DNA of 12,707 nucleotides from CAYSPT01 sp964432985 (lineage in GTDB: Bacteria; Muiribacteriota; CAYSPT01). The stretch is taken from NCBI GenBank assembly GCA_964432985.1, contig CAYSPT010000099.1, positions 1 through 12,707 on the forward strand. Direction: 5' to 3'. Shown piece by piece: positions 6,322-12,159 of this stretch. The notes beneath the pieces were generated by a model, which did no database searches, was not told the DNA's origin, and was given only the letters and a program-made list of their open reading frames with translations. How positions within the stretch are numbered: the first letter of the stretch is position 1; each line of letters begins with the position of its first letter. A program made the position numbers and the translations under genes.

Positions 6322-6962
6322 GCCTGCCAGGCCTTTCTATTTATCTGAAGTGGAAACATCATGGTTTCCACCAAACGTCCGGTTTCATTATCATCCTTCC
6401 TCGCCTCTTTGACAAGTTCTATCCTGAACCGTACGAACACCCTGTCGTAGGAGCCGGTACCATCCGCCAGGGACACCGTGTCTTTACCCACCAGCGGCAC
6501 TTCGGGCGGCGGGCCGAAGGCTTTTAGCCCCGGTACAGTGATCTGGTGCTTCTTGACCACAGCGCCTGTAGAAGCATCGATCACCGTGCGGGTAACGGCG
6601 TCGCCGTCGGGCAGGTACTTCACCGTCCGCTCTTTACCGTCGATGAGGGTCGTAAACTGCATACTGGACGAGGAGGCTTCCCACTTTACAAACTGCTCCA
6701 GTGGAGTGCCTGCAGGCGGTGGAAGCGCCTGGGCCAGGTCCTCCCGCAATGAGGTGGAAAGCAGTACGGCTTCCTTGATACCCGTGGTCCGCTCTTCCCC
6801 CACGCCGCGCTGCTTGAAGCCCGCCATCATCATCCTGACCAGGGTAGCCAAAAGCAGGATGGCTGCGGCGGCGGCCACCAGCAGTTCGATGGTGGTCAAC
6901 CCGCTGGTGCTGCGGTCACGCCGGGTGTTGCGGTCACGCCGGTTACGGAACCACGAGCCCAT
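6315..6962 (-). CDS. PilW/GspJ-like minor prepilin
   Basis: A 215-residue minor pilin or pseudopilin. The N-terminus has a basic leader, then a prepilin peptidase site G21-L22 with Glu at +5 (GLTTIELL) and a hydrophobic helix (about 27-45) that would anchor and pack the subunit in the filament. The rest is a soluble head domain with no motif I can name (a conserved-looking IELVKEARKDDNETG stretch precedes the end). A strong ribosome site, GGGAGGTGG, lies 8 bases before the ATG. It overlaps the upstream prepilin gene by 20 bp and the downstream gene by 7 bp. The leader contains a perfect protein-level duplication (RRDRNT/RRDRST) from an 18-bp direct repeat. The assignment between PilW and GspJ is by position and N-terminus only. 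Confidence 0.8.
   Translation of the reverse strand: MGSWFRNRRDRNTRRDRSTSGLTTIELLVAAAAAILLLATLVRMMMAGFKQRGVGEERTTGIKEAVLLSTSLREDLAQALPPPAGTPLEQFVKWEASSSSMQFTTLIDGKERTVKYLPDGDAVTRTVIDASTGAVVKKHQITVPGLKAFGPPPEVPLVGKDTVSLADGTGSYDRVFVRFRIELVKEARKDDNETGRLVETMMFPLQINRKAWQAW
6907..6942. repeat. 18-bp tandem duplication in the PilW-like leader
   Basis: GTGCTGCGGTCACGCCGG (6907-6924) is followed directly by the same sequence with one change (6925-6942). It encodes the two arginine-rich hexapeptides just before the prepilin cleavage site, so a copy change would lengthen the leader without changing the mature protein. Confidence 0.85.
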
Positions 6963-7539
6963 AAAAGGCCACCTCCCGGTCCACGGCTTCCTTGCCGGCC
7001 CATTTCACAGAGACCCGGACCAGCCTCATGTACTCCTCTTCTTCGGGCCCCGGGGAGATGATCTCCATCTCCCGTGTATATCCTTTTTTCAAGGCGCTGA
7101 GTCTCAGCGGCGTGGTCTGCCCGCGGTACAGGATGCTGGCCTCGGTATCATCGAAGGTCTCTGGTTCGAGCTCCGGGGGAAGATGCCCAAACGGTATCCC
7201 GCACACCTGCTCCATGAGCTCGTCGGCGTACAGGGTGGCTATCAGCTCTTTTTCCGTGGCCACGTTCCCCTTGTGTCCGGAGGCCAGAACGTCGAAGAGC
7301 GGGATGATGAACACCGCCAGAATGGCCACGGCCACCAGTACTTCCACCAGCGAAAGGCCACCAGGCATCGAAAGGCCACCAGGCATCGAAAGGCCACCAG
7401 GCATCGACATGCCACCAGGCATCGACATGCCACCAGGCATCGACACGCCACCAGGCATCGACATGCCGTCCTGTTTCGTCACTACCGATTTCGTCACTGC
7501 TGATTTCGCATCCGTTGCCATTGCCATTATTTTCTTCAT
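6943..7539 (-). CDS. PilV/GspI-like minor prepilin with repeat-expanded leader
   Basis: A 198-residue minor prepilin. The processing site is G61-L62 with Glu66 at +5 (GLSLVEVLVA), followed by a hydrophobic helix (64-83) and a head domain. The leader is exceptionally long (61 residues against the usual 6-30) because of six tandem SMPGG-x hexapeptides (27-62), encoded by an 18-bp repeat. Only the last copy has the Glu needed at +5. Each copy contains an ATG, so translation might also start inside the array, for example at a final MPGG leader, although no good ribosome site precedes those codons. The first ATG overlaps the stop of the upstream gene as ATGA, supporting coupling, with AGGA about 10 bases upstream. 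It is followed by the PilW-like gene in the usual minor-pilin order. Confidence 0.8.
   Translation of the reverse strand: MKKIMAMATDAKSAVTKSVVTKQDGMSMPGGVSMPGGMSMPGGMSMPGGLSMPGGLSMPGGLSLVEVLVAVAILAVFIIPLFDVLASGHKGNVATEKELIATLYADELMEQVCGIPFGHLPPELEPETFDDTEASILYRGQTTPLRLSALKKGYTREMEIISPGPEEEEYMRLVRVSVKWAGKEAVDREVAFYGLVVP
7351..7466. repeat. 18-bp tandem repeat, 6.4 copies, inside the PilV-like leader
   Basis: Units start at 7351, 7369, 7387, 7405, 7423 and 7441, with a partial copy from 7459. The first three read CGAAAGGCCACCAGGCAT; the others have CGACATG or CGACACG at the left. The period is six codons, so gain or loss keeps frame. The near identity of the copies points to recent expansion. 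Next to it (about 7475-7512) is an older, degenerate 15-bp repeat (TTTCGTCACT...), also in the leader. Confidence 0.95.
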
Positions 7540-9557
7540 TGTATGAACATCCTGTAGAAATTGTTGTACCCGTTGCCGGAAGGGTCGGTGGCTGATCGGT
7601 AGTTGATCTTGAACCCGCCTTTGAAATATTTGTTTTCGGGATCGATTGAACGGGAGGCGACGGTCCCGTAGAGGCGCATGGGCCGGCCTTCCTCCCCGGT
7701 AATCCTTATTTCTCCTCCGAAGGCAGCCAGGTTGGCGCAGATGAATCCGTTCTGCTGGAACTGATTATCCAGGTAGATATGGTTTGTTTTGCCGCTGGCG
7801 GTGAGCGTGCACAGCGTCAGACTTTCCTGCGGCAGGTCCGGTTCGGCGGTTTCGGCGTCCTCCACCTTGATTCCCCGCACGATGACGTGGCCGTTGGTAA
7901 GGATGATGCCTCCCTTTCGGACCTTCAGGTACCGGGGCAGGCGCAGGTCCCCCGATTCGATCAGTACCACTCCGTCAAGCTCCAGCACGTTACCGTCTTT
8001 GATGTACTTGCGGGCGAACTCCGCCGGGCTGTTCACGGTGTCTGTAACCTTCGCTTTCAGGTTGGCTTCCACCCGTGTAAACTGCCCGTCCAGGTCGCCT
8101 TCAAGGTGCACCGGTTGTTCCCGTTCTTCTTCAGGAGAAAAGGAGATAGCGGCCCTGGTCGAACTCTCGTAGTGCCTCTCGTCGAGTATCTTCGGCGGCG
8201 GGTGCAGTCCGGTGTACTGCATGTAGTCGTAGGTGCGGTTGAAGGGCATTACCTTGATCTCGTTCATGTAGTGGTAGTACTTGTCGTAGGTCTGAAACAC
8301 GGTGTCGTATCCCGGCAGCCCCCAGTGCTCGGGGGCCTCTTCCAGGTGCCGGTCCGGCCAATCGTTTTCGCTTACAGCGTTGAGGATAATTAGCTCGTCG
8401 TCGTCGCCGTCGCCGTCGGTGTCGCAGTACATATACCCGTACACAGGAAACGATGATTTGACGTCGCCGAAGACCAGGGTGCGGGAGTAGCCTTTGAACT
8501 TGTCGAACAGGTCCGGGCGCCACCCGCCGCCGTACAACCTGAGGGCACTGGAAACGGTCGTCAGTCCGATGGTCTGGGTGTAGAGCCTGAACCAGTCGGG
8601 CTCCATGTTCATGGCGTTGAAGTAGCCGAAGTAGGCGAAACAGGTCTGGAAGGGCCCGGTGTCCAGGTTGGCCGGCTGGTCCTCGAACGCTATCCCCCCG
8701 GGTTGACAGTCCGGGCTGAACGGGTTGTAAAAATGGAAATATTCCCCTGTCTCGAACAGCCCGCTGGCCTTGTTCAGCACCACCGGCTGCCCGATGTAGA
8801 TCCATCCCCGGTGCCGGTACTCTTCTTTCCTGGATGCAGCGGGAACGGTCTTATGATCATGGTTGACACAGGTCACGGGCTGCCGCACCGACTGGCCGTG
8901 GATGTCGCACTGAAGCGTGTTGAACTGCTGTGGACCGTCAACTTCTTGCAGCCAAAAGGTGAAACGTGAAACCAACGGCGCCACCAGGTTGACCAGCCTG
9001 AACTCGCGGCGTTCCTCCACGGTGCGGGTGATGCCGTCGAAGGTGGCACTCGAGCGTATCAGCAGCTCCCCCGTTCCCTGCAGAGTGTCGAAGCTGTCCT
9101 GGTACGGTGAAGTACTGCCCACGGTAATAGTCACATCAATGAAGTCGGAAAACTGGTATTTTTCTCCCTCCGGCTGGTCGTCGAGCATCCATATGGCCGA
9201 CTTCTCGTCTATGGCAAGCTCAGTTCCGGGAGCGGGCAGGCAGCTGGGGTCGTCGGAGTCGGTGCGCAGGTTCAGAAGCTGCTTGACCAGTTCGGACAGG
9301 CCCTCTTCCTCGCGCCGGTTCAGGTACTTGAGGTAGACGGTTGCCTGGGCGGCACCCATTTGGGCCAGGTGAAACGCCTTGCGGGTCAGCAGTATCCGGC
9401 GGGCCTGGCGCAGCCCGGTGTTGGCTATGTACTGGTACGACATGACGACGATGAAGAGCACCACCAGTACGCACAGAGCTACGTAAAGGATTATTCCGCG
9501 CCGGGCGTCGGGTCCCCTGCTGAGCAGCGTGTTCGGCTCGTGCAGTGTCTTTGGCAT
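7536..9557 (-). CDS. PilX/GspK-like pilus-associated protein with putative calcium-binding loop
   Basis: First gene of the pilin operon, 673 residues from the chosen ATG at 9557. That ATG has GAGG 6 bases upstream. An in-frame ATG at 9569 lacks a ribosome site and lies only 10 bases after the -10 box, and a still earlier in-frame TTG is inside the -35 box. The N-terminus has ARRG21 followed by a hydrophobic helix (22-42) of the PilX type, without the Glu at +5 typical of major pilins. A large extracytoplasmic part follows, with the acidic loop DTDGDGDDDE at 379-388 resembling EF-hand-like calcium loops. The C-terminal third (about 530-640) has short alternating hydrophobic strands (LELDGVVLIESGDL, GGIILTNGHVIVRG, GGEIRITG) suggesting a beta-helix. 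It is much longer than ordinary PilX, so an adhesin or tip function is possible. Confidence 0.72.
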   Translation of the reverse strand: MPKTLHEPNTLLSRGPDARRGIILYVALCVLVVLFIVVMSYQYIANTGLRQARRILLTRKAFHLAQMGAAQATVYLKYLNRREEEGLSELVKQLLNLRTDSDDPSCLPAPGTELAIDEKSAIWMLDDQPEGEKYQFSDFIDVTITVGSTSPYQDSFDTLQGTGELLIRSSATFDGITRTVEERREFRLVNLVAPLVSRFTFWLQEVDGPQQFNTLQCDIHGQSVRQPVTCVNHDHKTVPAASRKEEYRHRGWIYIGQPVVLNKASGLFETGEYFHFYNPFSPDCQPGGIAFEDQPANLDTGPFQTCFAYFGYFNAMNMEPDWFRLYTQTIGLTTVSSALRLYGGGWRPDLFDKFKGYSRTLVFGDVKSSFPVYGYMYCDTDGDGDDDELIILNAVSENDWPDRHLEEAPEHWGLPGYDTVFQTYDKYYHYMNEIKVMPFNRTYDYMQYTGLHPPPKILDERHYESSTRAAISFSPEEEREQPVHLEGDLDGQFTRVEANLKAKVTDTVNSPAEFARKYIKDGNVLELDGVVLIESGDLRLPRYLKVRKGGIILTNGHVIVRGIKVEDAETAEPDLPQESLTLCTLTASGKTNHIYLDNQFQQNGFICANLAAFGGEIRITGEEGRPMRLYGTVASRSIDPENKYFKGGFKINYRSATDPSGNGYNNFYRMFIQ

Positions 9558-9579
9558 ATCCAGCCTCATTCTGAAAAAG

Positions 9580-9608
9580 AGTATAGCAACCGGCCTGATA
9601 ACTGTCAA
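9580..9608 (-). promoter_or_regulatory. Near-consensus sigma-70 promoter of the pilin operon
   Basis: On the minus strand, perfect TTGACA (9608-9603), a 17-bp spacer and TATACT (9585-9580). Transcription should start near 9573, which rules out the upstream TTG as a start codon and leaves a short leader before the GAGG-ATG at 9557. This is the strongest promoter in the window and serves the four overlapping genes down to protein C. Confidence 0.85.
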
Positions 9609-9688
9609 ATTAGCTGTAAATAGAGGCGCTTCTGGGTGAGGAAACCACCGGCGGCGCCCGGTGAGGGAAGGACATCACCCCTATACAG

Positions 9689-9715
9689 AAAACGTTGTAA
9701 AATTTACAACGTTTT
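9689..9715. promoter_or_regulatory. 27-bp perfect palindrome between divergent promoters
   Basis: AAAACGTTGTAAA (9689-9701), one central A, then its exact complement TTTACAACGTTTT (9703-9715). It lies between the leftward pilin promoter (about 80 bp away) and the rightward glycosyltransferase promoter (about 60 bp away). Its symmetry fits an operator for a dimeric regulator; the regulator cannot be named. It is AT-rich without a GC stem, so a terminator is less likely. Confidence 0.6.
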
Positions 9716-9743
9716 GACACCGCAAACAGGTCACCCATAGCCT

Positions 9744-9755
9744 GAACACGCGTTC
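9744..9755. promoter_or_regulatory. LexA/DinR-like box
   Basis: GAACACGCGTTC fits the core GAAC-RNRY-GTTC of the Gram-positive LexA (DinR) box; the outer C and C of the full consensus are both replaced by T. It is 18 bp before the putative -35 of the glycosyltransferase gene. A single unsupported site of this length could be chance. Confidence 0.35.
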
Positions 9756-9773
9756 TGTTCAAACTATTACTTT

Positions 9774-9803
9774 TTGGCTTCCACCGGTGAAAAATGCTAT
9801 ACT
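9774..9803 (+). promoter_or_regulatory. Promoter of the glycosyltransferase gene
   Basis: TTGGCT (9774-9779), an 18-bp spacer, and an extended -10 TGC-TATACT (TG at 9795-9796, box at 9798-9803). The ATG begins 10 bases after the box ends, so the transcript should be leaderless or have only a few untranslated bases. Confidence 0.6.
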
Positions 9804-9812
9804 ACCGGTACC

Positions 9813-10535
9813 ATGCTCGTTTCCGTGATCGTCCCCGCCTTCAACGAAGAAAAACTGATCGTGCGCTCCCTTAACTGCATAAAGAGCGCTCTTAAGGTGT
9901 TCGGCGCTGAAGGGTGGGAGCACGAGCTCATCGTGGTGGACAATAACTCAAACGACCGCACCCGCGAACTGGCGGAAGCCGAAGGGGCCCGGGTGGTGTT
10001 CGAAGAGCATAACCAGATATCCAGGGCCCGCAACCGCGGGGCCGAAGCAGCCCGGGGTGACTGGCTGATCTTCGTCGATGCCGACTCCTATCCCGTCCCG
10101 GGACTTTTCCGCGACACGGCGGAGAGAATACGAAGCGGTTTGTATATCGGCGGCGGCTGCGAAGTGGTGTTCGATGGTAACCATGTAATCAACCGTTTTG
10201 CATTTGTCTGGAACCACCTCACCCGGTTTACCCTATGGGCGGCCGGTTCGTTTCTTTTCTGCCAGCGGGAAGCATTTTGCGCTGTAGGCGGTTTCCGGGA
10301 AGACATCTACGTGTCGGAGGAGATACACCTGAGCAACGCCCTGCAAAGATTCGGACGGAGCAAAGGAAGAGATTTCTGTATCATCAGGCGGCATTATCTG
10401 CTGTCGTCAGGGCGTAAGCCGGCTTTATACAGTTCTCGGGAACTGCTGCCCTATTTCTGGAAATTGTTTAGAGACCCCCTCATAAGCCCGCGGGACCGCG
10501 ACAACTGCAAACCCTGGTACGACGGCCGGCGGTGA
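9813..10535 (+). CDS. Glycosyltransferase, family 2 (GT-A fold)
   Basis: A 240-residue cytosolic enzyme transferring a sugar from a nucleotide donor to an unknown acceptor. The nucleotide-binding strand and loop are at 2-12 (LVSVIVPAFNEE) and 39-49 (LIVVDNNSNDR); the metal-binding D-x-D is D89-A-D91 (IFVDADSYP), preceded by the typical SRARNRGAEAARGDW helix. A later GSFLFCQREAF/GGF stretch (145-161) and SEEIHLS (168-174) match the acceptor side and catalytic acid region of the family. Length is normal for a stand-alone GT2. I start at ATG 9813 because the family begins at MLVSVIVP and because the in-frame TTG 39 bp upstream is part of the -35 box; no Shine-Dalgarno site is present. It is transcribed away from the pilin operon and might glycosylate its products or serve cell envelope synthesis; neither can be shown here. 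Confidence 0.9.
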   Translation: MLVSVIVPAFNEEKLIVRSLNCIKSALKVFGAEGWEHELIVVDNNSNDRTRELAEAEGARVVFEEHNQISRARNRGAEAARGDWLIFVDADSYPVPGLFRDTAERIRSGLYIGGGCEVVFDGNHVINRFAFVWNHLTRFTLWAAGSFLFCQREAFCAVGGFREDIYVSEEIHLSNALQRFGRSKGRDFCIIRRHYLLSSGRKPALYSSRELLPYFWKLFRDPLISPRDRDNCKPWYDGRR

Positions 10536-10545
10536 GAGATCGCGA

Positions 10546-10573
10546 GCGATGGTAACGAAGCGATGGTAACGAA
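10546..10573. repeat. 14-bp tandem duplication after the glycosyltransferase
   Basis: GCGATGGTAACGAA occurs at 10546-10559 and again at 10560-10573, just after the glycosyltransferase stop. It lies in the 92-bp gap between convergent genes. No convincing terminator is visible in that gap on either strand. Confidence 0.8.
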
Positions 10574-10627
10574 CTGGTAGATACAATCTGATCGGATTAA
10601 ACCGGTAGTGGATCTAAACTGCCCGAC

Positions 10628-11245
10628 TCAGTTAAGTTTTTCAGGTGGCGGTGTGTCCATTTTTACCGGTTTTTCGGGTTTGGTTTCCTGGTTCTGTATA
10701 TCTCTGCCGTGCTTCAGGCGGGCGGCGGAAAGCCCGTTGTGGGCTTCCTTAAATCCGGGGTTAATTATCAGCGCGTGCTCGTATTGTTTGATAGCTTCCC
10801 CGGTTCTTCCGCTGAGATAGAAAATGTCCGCTATCCTGGTGTGCGCTTTGAAATCCATGGGATTGAGCTCGATGGTGTTGATGTAGCACATCAGGGCTGG
10901 CTCGTACCTGCCCAGTGCGGCCAGCGCCATCCCGAGATTGAAGTAAAAGACCGACACGGTCGGTTTGAGCTCGATGGCTTTGCTTATCAACTGGACCGCG
11001 GTCTCATGCTTTCCCATCTGGCTGGCCAGCACTCCCAGCAGATGCAGCGCATCGACGTTCTCCGGATCTTGCTGCAGAATCTGGCGGTACAGGGTTTCCG
11101 CCTCCTGAAAGCGCTGGGCCTGGTGGTGCTCCATCGCTTCAGCCAGGGGCTTTGAAATCTGCGATTTTACTTCAGAAACAGCGTCGTCCGCCGGTTTATC
11201 CTGCCGGGGGATCTCCGCTCCCGGTTTTTCGTCGGTATCGGTCAT
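10628..11245 (-). CDS. Cytoplasmic tetratricopeptide repeat protein
   Basis: A 205-residue TPR scaffold, without signal peptide or membrane span. Four 34-residue repeats run from about 30 to 165, each with the usual helix signatures (AEAMEHHQAQRFQEAETLYRQ, LHLLGVLASQMGKHETAV, FNLGMALAALGRYEPAL, RIADIFYLSGRTGEAIKQYE), then a partial repeat (AHNGLSAARLKHG) and a charged Pro/Lys tail. The N-terminal 25 residues are acidic and probably disordered. I chose ATG 11245, with GGAG 8 bases upstream; an in-frame TTG 39 bp earlier overlaps the end of hicB and lacks a ribosome site. Such proteins mediate protein contacts; with pilin genes nearby a PilF-like assembly role is conceivable but it has no lipoprotein signal. 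It starts 35 bp after hicB and may be cotranscribed with it. Confidence 0.85.
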   Translation of the reverse strand: MTDTDEKPGAEIPRQDKPADDAVSEVKSQISKPLAEAMEHHQAQRFQEAETLYRQILQQDPENVDALHLLGVLASQMGKHETAVQLISKAIELKPTVSVFYFNLGMALAALGRYEPALMCYINTIELNPMDFKAHTRIADIFYLSGRTGEAIKQYEHALIINPGFKEAHNGLSAARLKHGRDIQNQETKPEKPVKMDTPPPEKLN

Positions 11246-11280
11246 TAATACTTCTCCGTTCGTGTTTTCCTGGGGTGGGA

Positions 11281-11499
11281 TCAAGCAACCTGATAAATCA
11301 CTGGGCGATAATGAGGAACCGGTATGGGCTTGCCATTACTTCGAGCACTTTCCAACCAGGCTTCCCTGGCTTGCAATACTTCTAGAAGTGCTTTTTCCGG
11401 CGTTTCTCCAAAGGCTGAGCAATGATCCAGGTCGGGAATGTCGGCTATATAGCCGCCATCTTCCTCACTATAAAAAATGTTTATGTGGTAATCTTTCAT
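11281..11499 (-). CDS. hicB: HicB family antitoxin
   Basis: A 72-residue protein with the HicB fold (degenerate RNase H-like): an initial strand INIFYSEEDGGYIADIPDL, the D-H-C-S-A-F-G turn, then the helix TPEKALLEVLQAREAWLESA and the GKPIPVP strand. It neutralises the HicA nuclease by direct binding. No ribbon-helix-helix or helix-turn-helix DNA-binding extension is seen, so autoregulation would need another means. Its ribosome site GGAGGA sits in the last codons of hicA, 9 bases from the ATG, and the two genes are 5 bp apart. The order toxin then antitoxin is usual for hic loci. Confidence 0.9.
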   Translation of the reverse strand: MKDYHINIFYSEEDGGYIADIPDLDHCSAFGETPEKALLEVLQAREAWLESARSNGKPIPVPHYRPVIYQVA

Positions 11500-11504
11500 T
11501 ACTA

Positions 11505-11753
11505 TTAGTCCTCCATCCGGAGATTGTGCTTTTCAATTATTTTCATAAGCTGTTTAAGTTGATAAGGTTTTACTTGACCTCCAACTTCTTGCAGGTTGAT
11601 CAACTCAGGAATTTCAGGATGCGCCATGATGTGATGGCTTCCACTTACCCGGTCAAGACTGAACCCGAAGGCTTTCGCAATCGCAAGTGCTTCTGAAAAA
11701 CTGATGTTCTTTGATCCGGACAAGGTTTTCCGCAACAATTTGCGTTTGTTCAT
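11505..11753 (-). CDS. hicA: HicA family mRNA interferase toxin
   Basis: An 82-residue toxin with the small dsRNA-binding-like fold of HicA, which cleaves mRNA independently of the ribosome. The helix SFSEALAIAKAFGF (18-31) leads to the signature DRVSGSHHIMAHP with the candidate catalytic His40/His41, then strand LINLQEVGGQVKPYQ and the closing helix QLKQLMKIIEKHN. The N-terminal extension (first 16 residues) makes it slightly longer than many HicA proteins. GGAG lies 12 bases before the ATG, a long spacing, and a second out-of-frame ATG sits between them at 11763, which may lower translation of the toxin. All key residues are present, so the pair looks intact. Confidence 0.88.
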   Translation of the reverse strand: MNKRKLLRKTLSGSKNISFSEALAIAKAFGFSLDRVSGSHHIMAHPEIPELINLQEVGGQVKPYQLKQLMKIIEKHNLRMED

Positions 11754-11773
11754 AAATATTCATTACTCCTATC

Positions 11774-11802
11774 AGTATATCGTGATTTATCTGGTCAGAC
11801 AA
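11774..11802 (-). promoter_or_regulatory. Promoter of hicA-hicB (and perhaps the TPR gene)
   Basis: On the minus strand, TTGTCT (11802-11797), a 17-bp spacer and TATACT (11779-11774), 20 bases before the hicA ATG. The start point would fall at about 11767, close to or inside the GGAG that would serve as ribosome site. No clear HicB operator repeat is seen over it. Confidence 0.65.
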
Positions 11803-12159
11803 TAAGCGGTCATGACTCCGACTTCCCGAAACAGGCGCACTTGAGGTTAAACACCCTCCCGGGTATTCTTTCCCGGTTGACTTACATCACTGCCGGCCTG
11901 TAACTGGAATCCTGGCGTTATCCGTGCCATGTTTTATTGCGTAAACACTATTGCGCTGGTATGTGGTGACTCCACCACGATGAAACAAGGCGTATGCCAG
12001 ATATCAGGTAATATATGTATGACAGGAAAGATTTAAATATGCTGTGTCCGGTAAGGTGTCTCCGGTTTCAGATTGAGGCAGGTCCATAAATATTGTGTTT
12101 CACAATGAGACACTTCACGACGATCTTCTGCACAATATAATTTACACTCAAGGATGGAT
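11803..12159. other. Gene-free intergenic stretch with small hairpins
   Basis: About 350 bp without a supportable gene on either strand; base composition is closer to AT-balanced than its neighbours. It holds a perfect 6-bp stem with a 4-base loop (GTGGTG-ACTC-CACCAC, 11963-11978) and a second small hairpin near the end of the ComEA-like gene (12092-12106). I see no riboswitch, tRNA or convincing structured RNA; upstream regulatory sequence of hicA or a decayed region are both possible. Confidence 0.5.
12092..12106 (-). terminator. Small hairpin after the ComEA-like gene, possible weak terminator
   Basis: On the minus strand ATTGTG-AAA-CACAAT is followed by ATTTATGG, 53 bp after the stop codon of the ComEA-like gene. 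The stem is only 6 bp and there is no real U-run. An overlapping imperfect dyad (GTGTTTCA against TGAGACAC, 12095-12113) also exists. Weak evidence only. Confidence 0.25.

Noticed and set aside
6478..7503. Long plus-strand open frame (341 codons) with Arg-His-Lys-Ala-Thr repeats
   Set aside because: It is antisense to two well-supported prepilin genes; its repeats are just the complement of the 18-bp leader repeat, and it has no recognisable domain.
11653..11763. Short upstream reading frame starting at the ATG at 11763, overlapping hicA out of frame
   Set aside because: It could be translated from the GGAG at 11766-11769, but the roughly 36-residue product has no recognisable feature; kept only as a comment on hicA translation.
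12092..12113. parS-like chromosome partition site (TGTTTCACAATGAGACA)
   Set aside because: It resembles the parS consensus TGTTTCACGTGAAACA only in its left half; the centre has an extra base and the right arm is mismatched.
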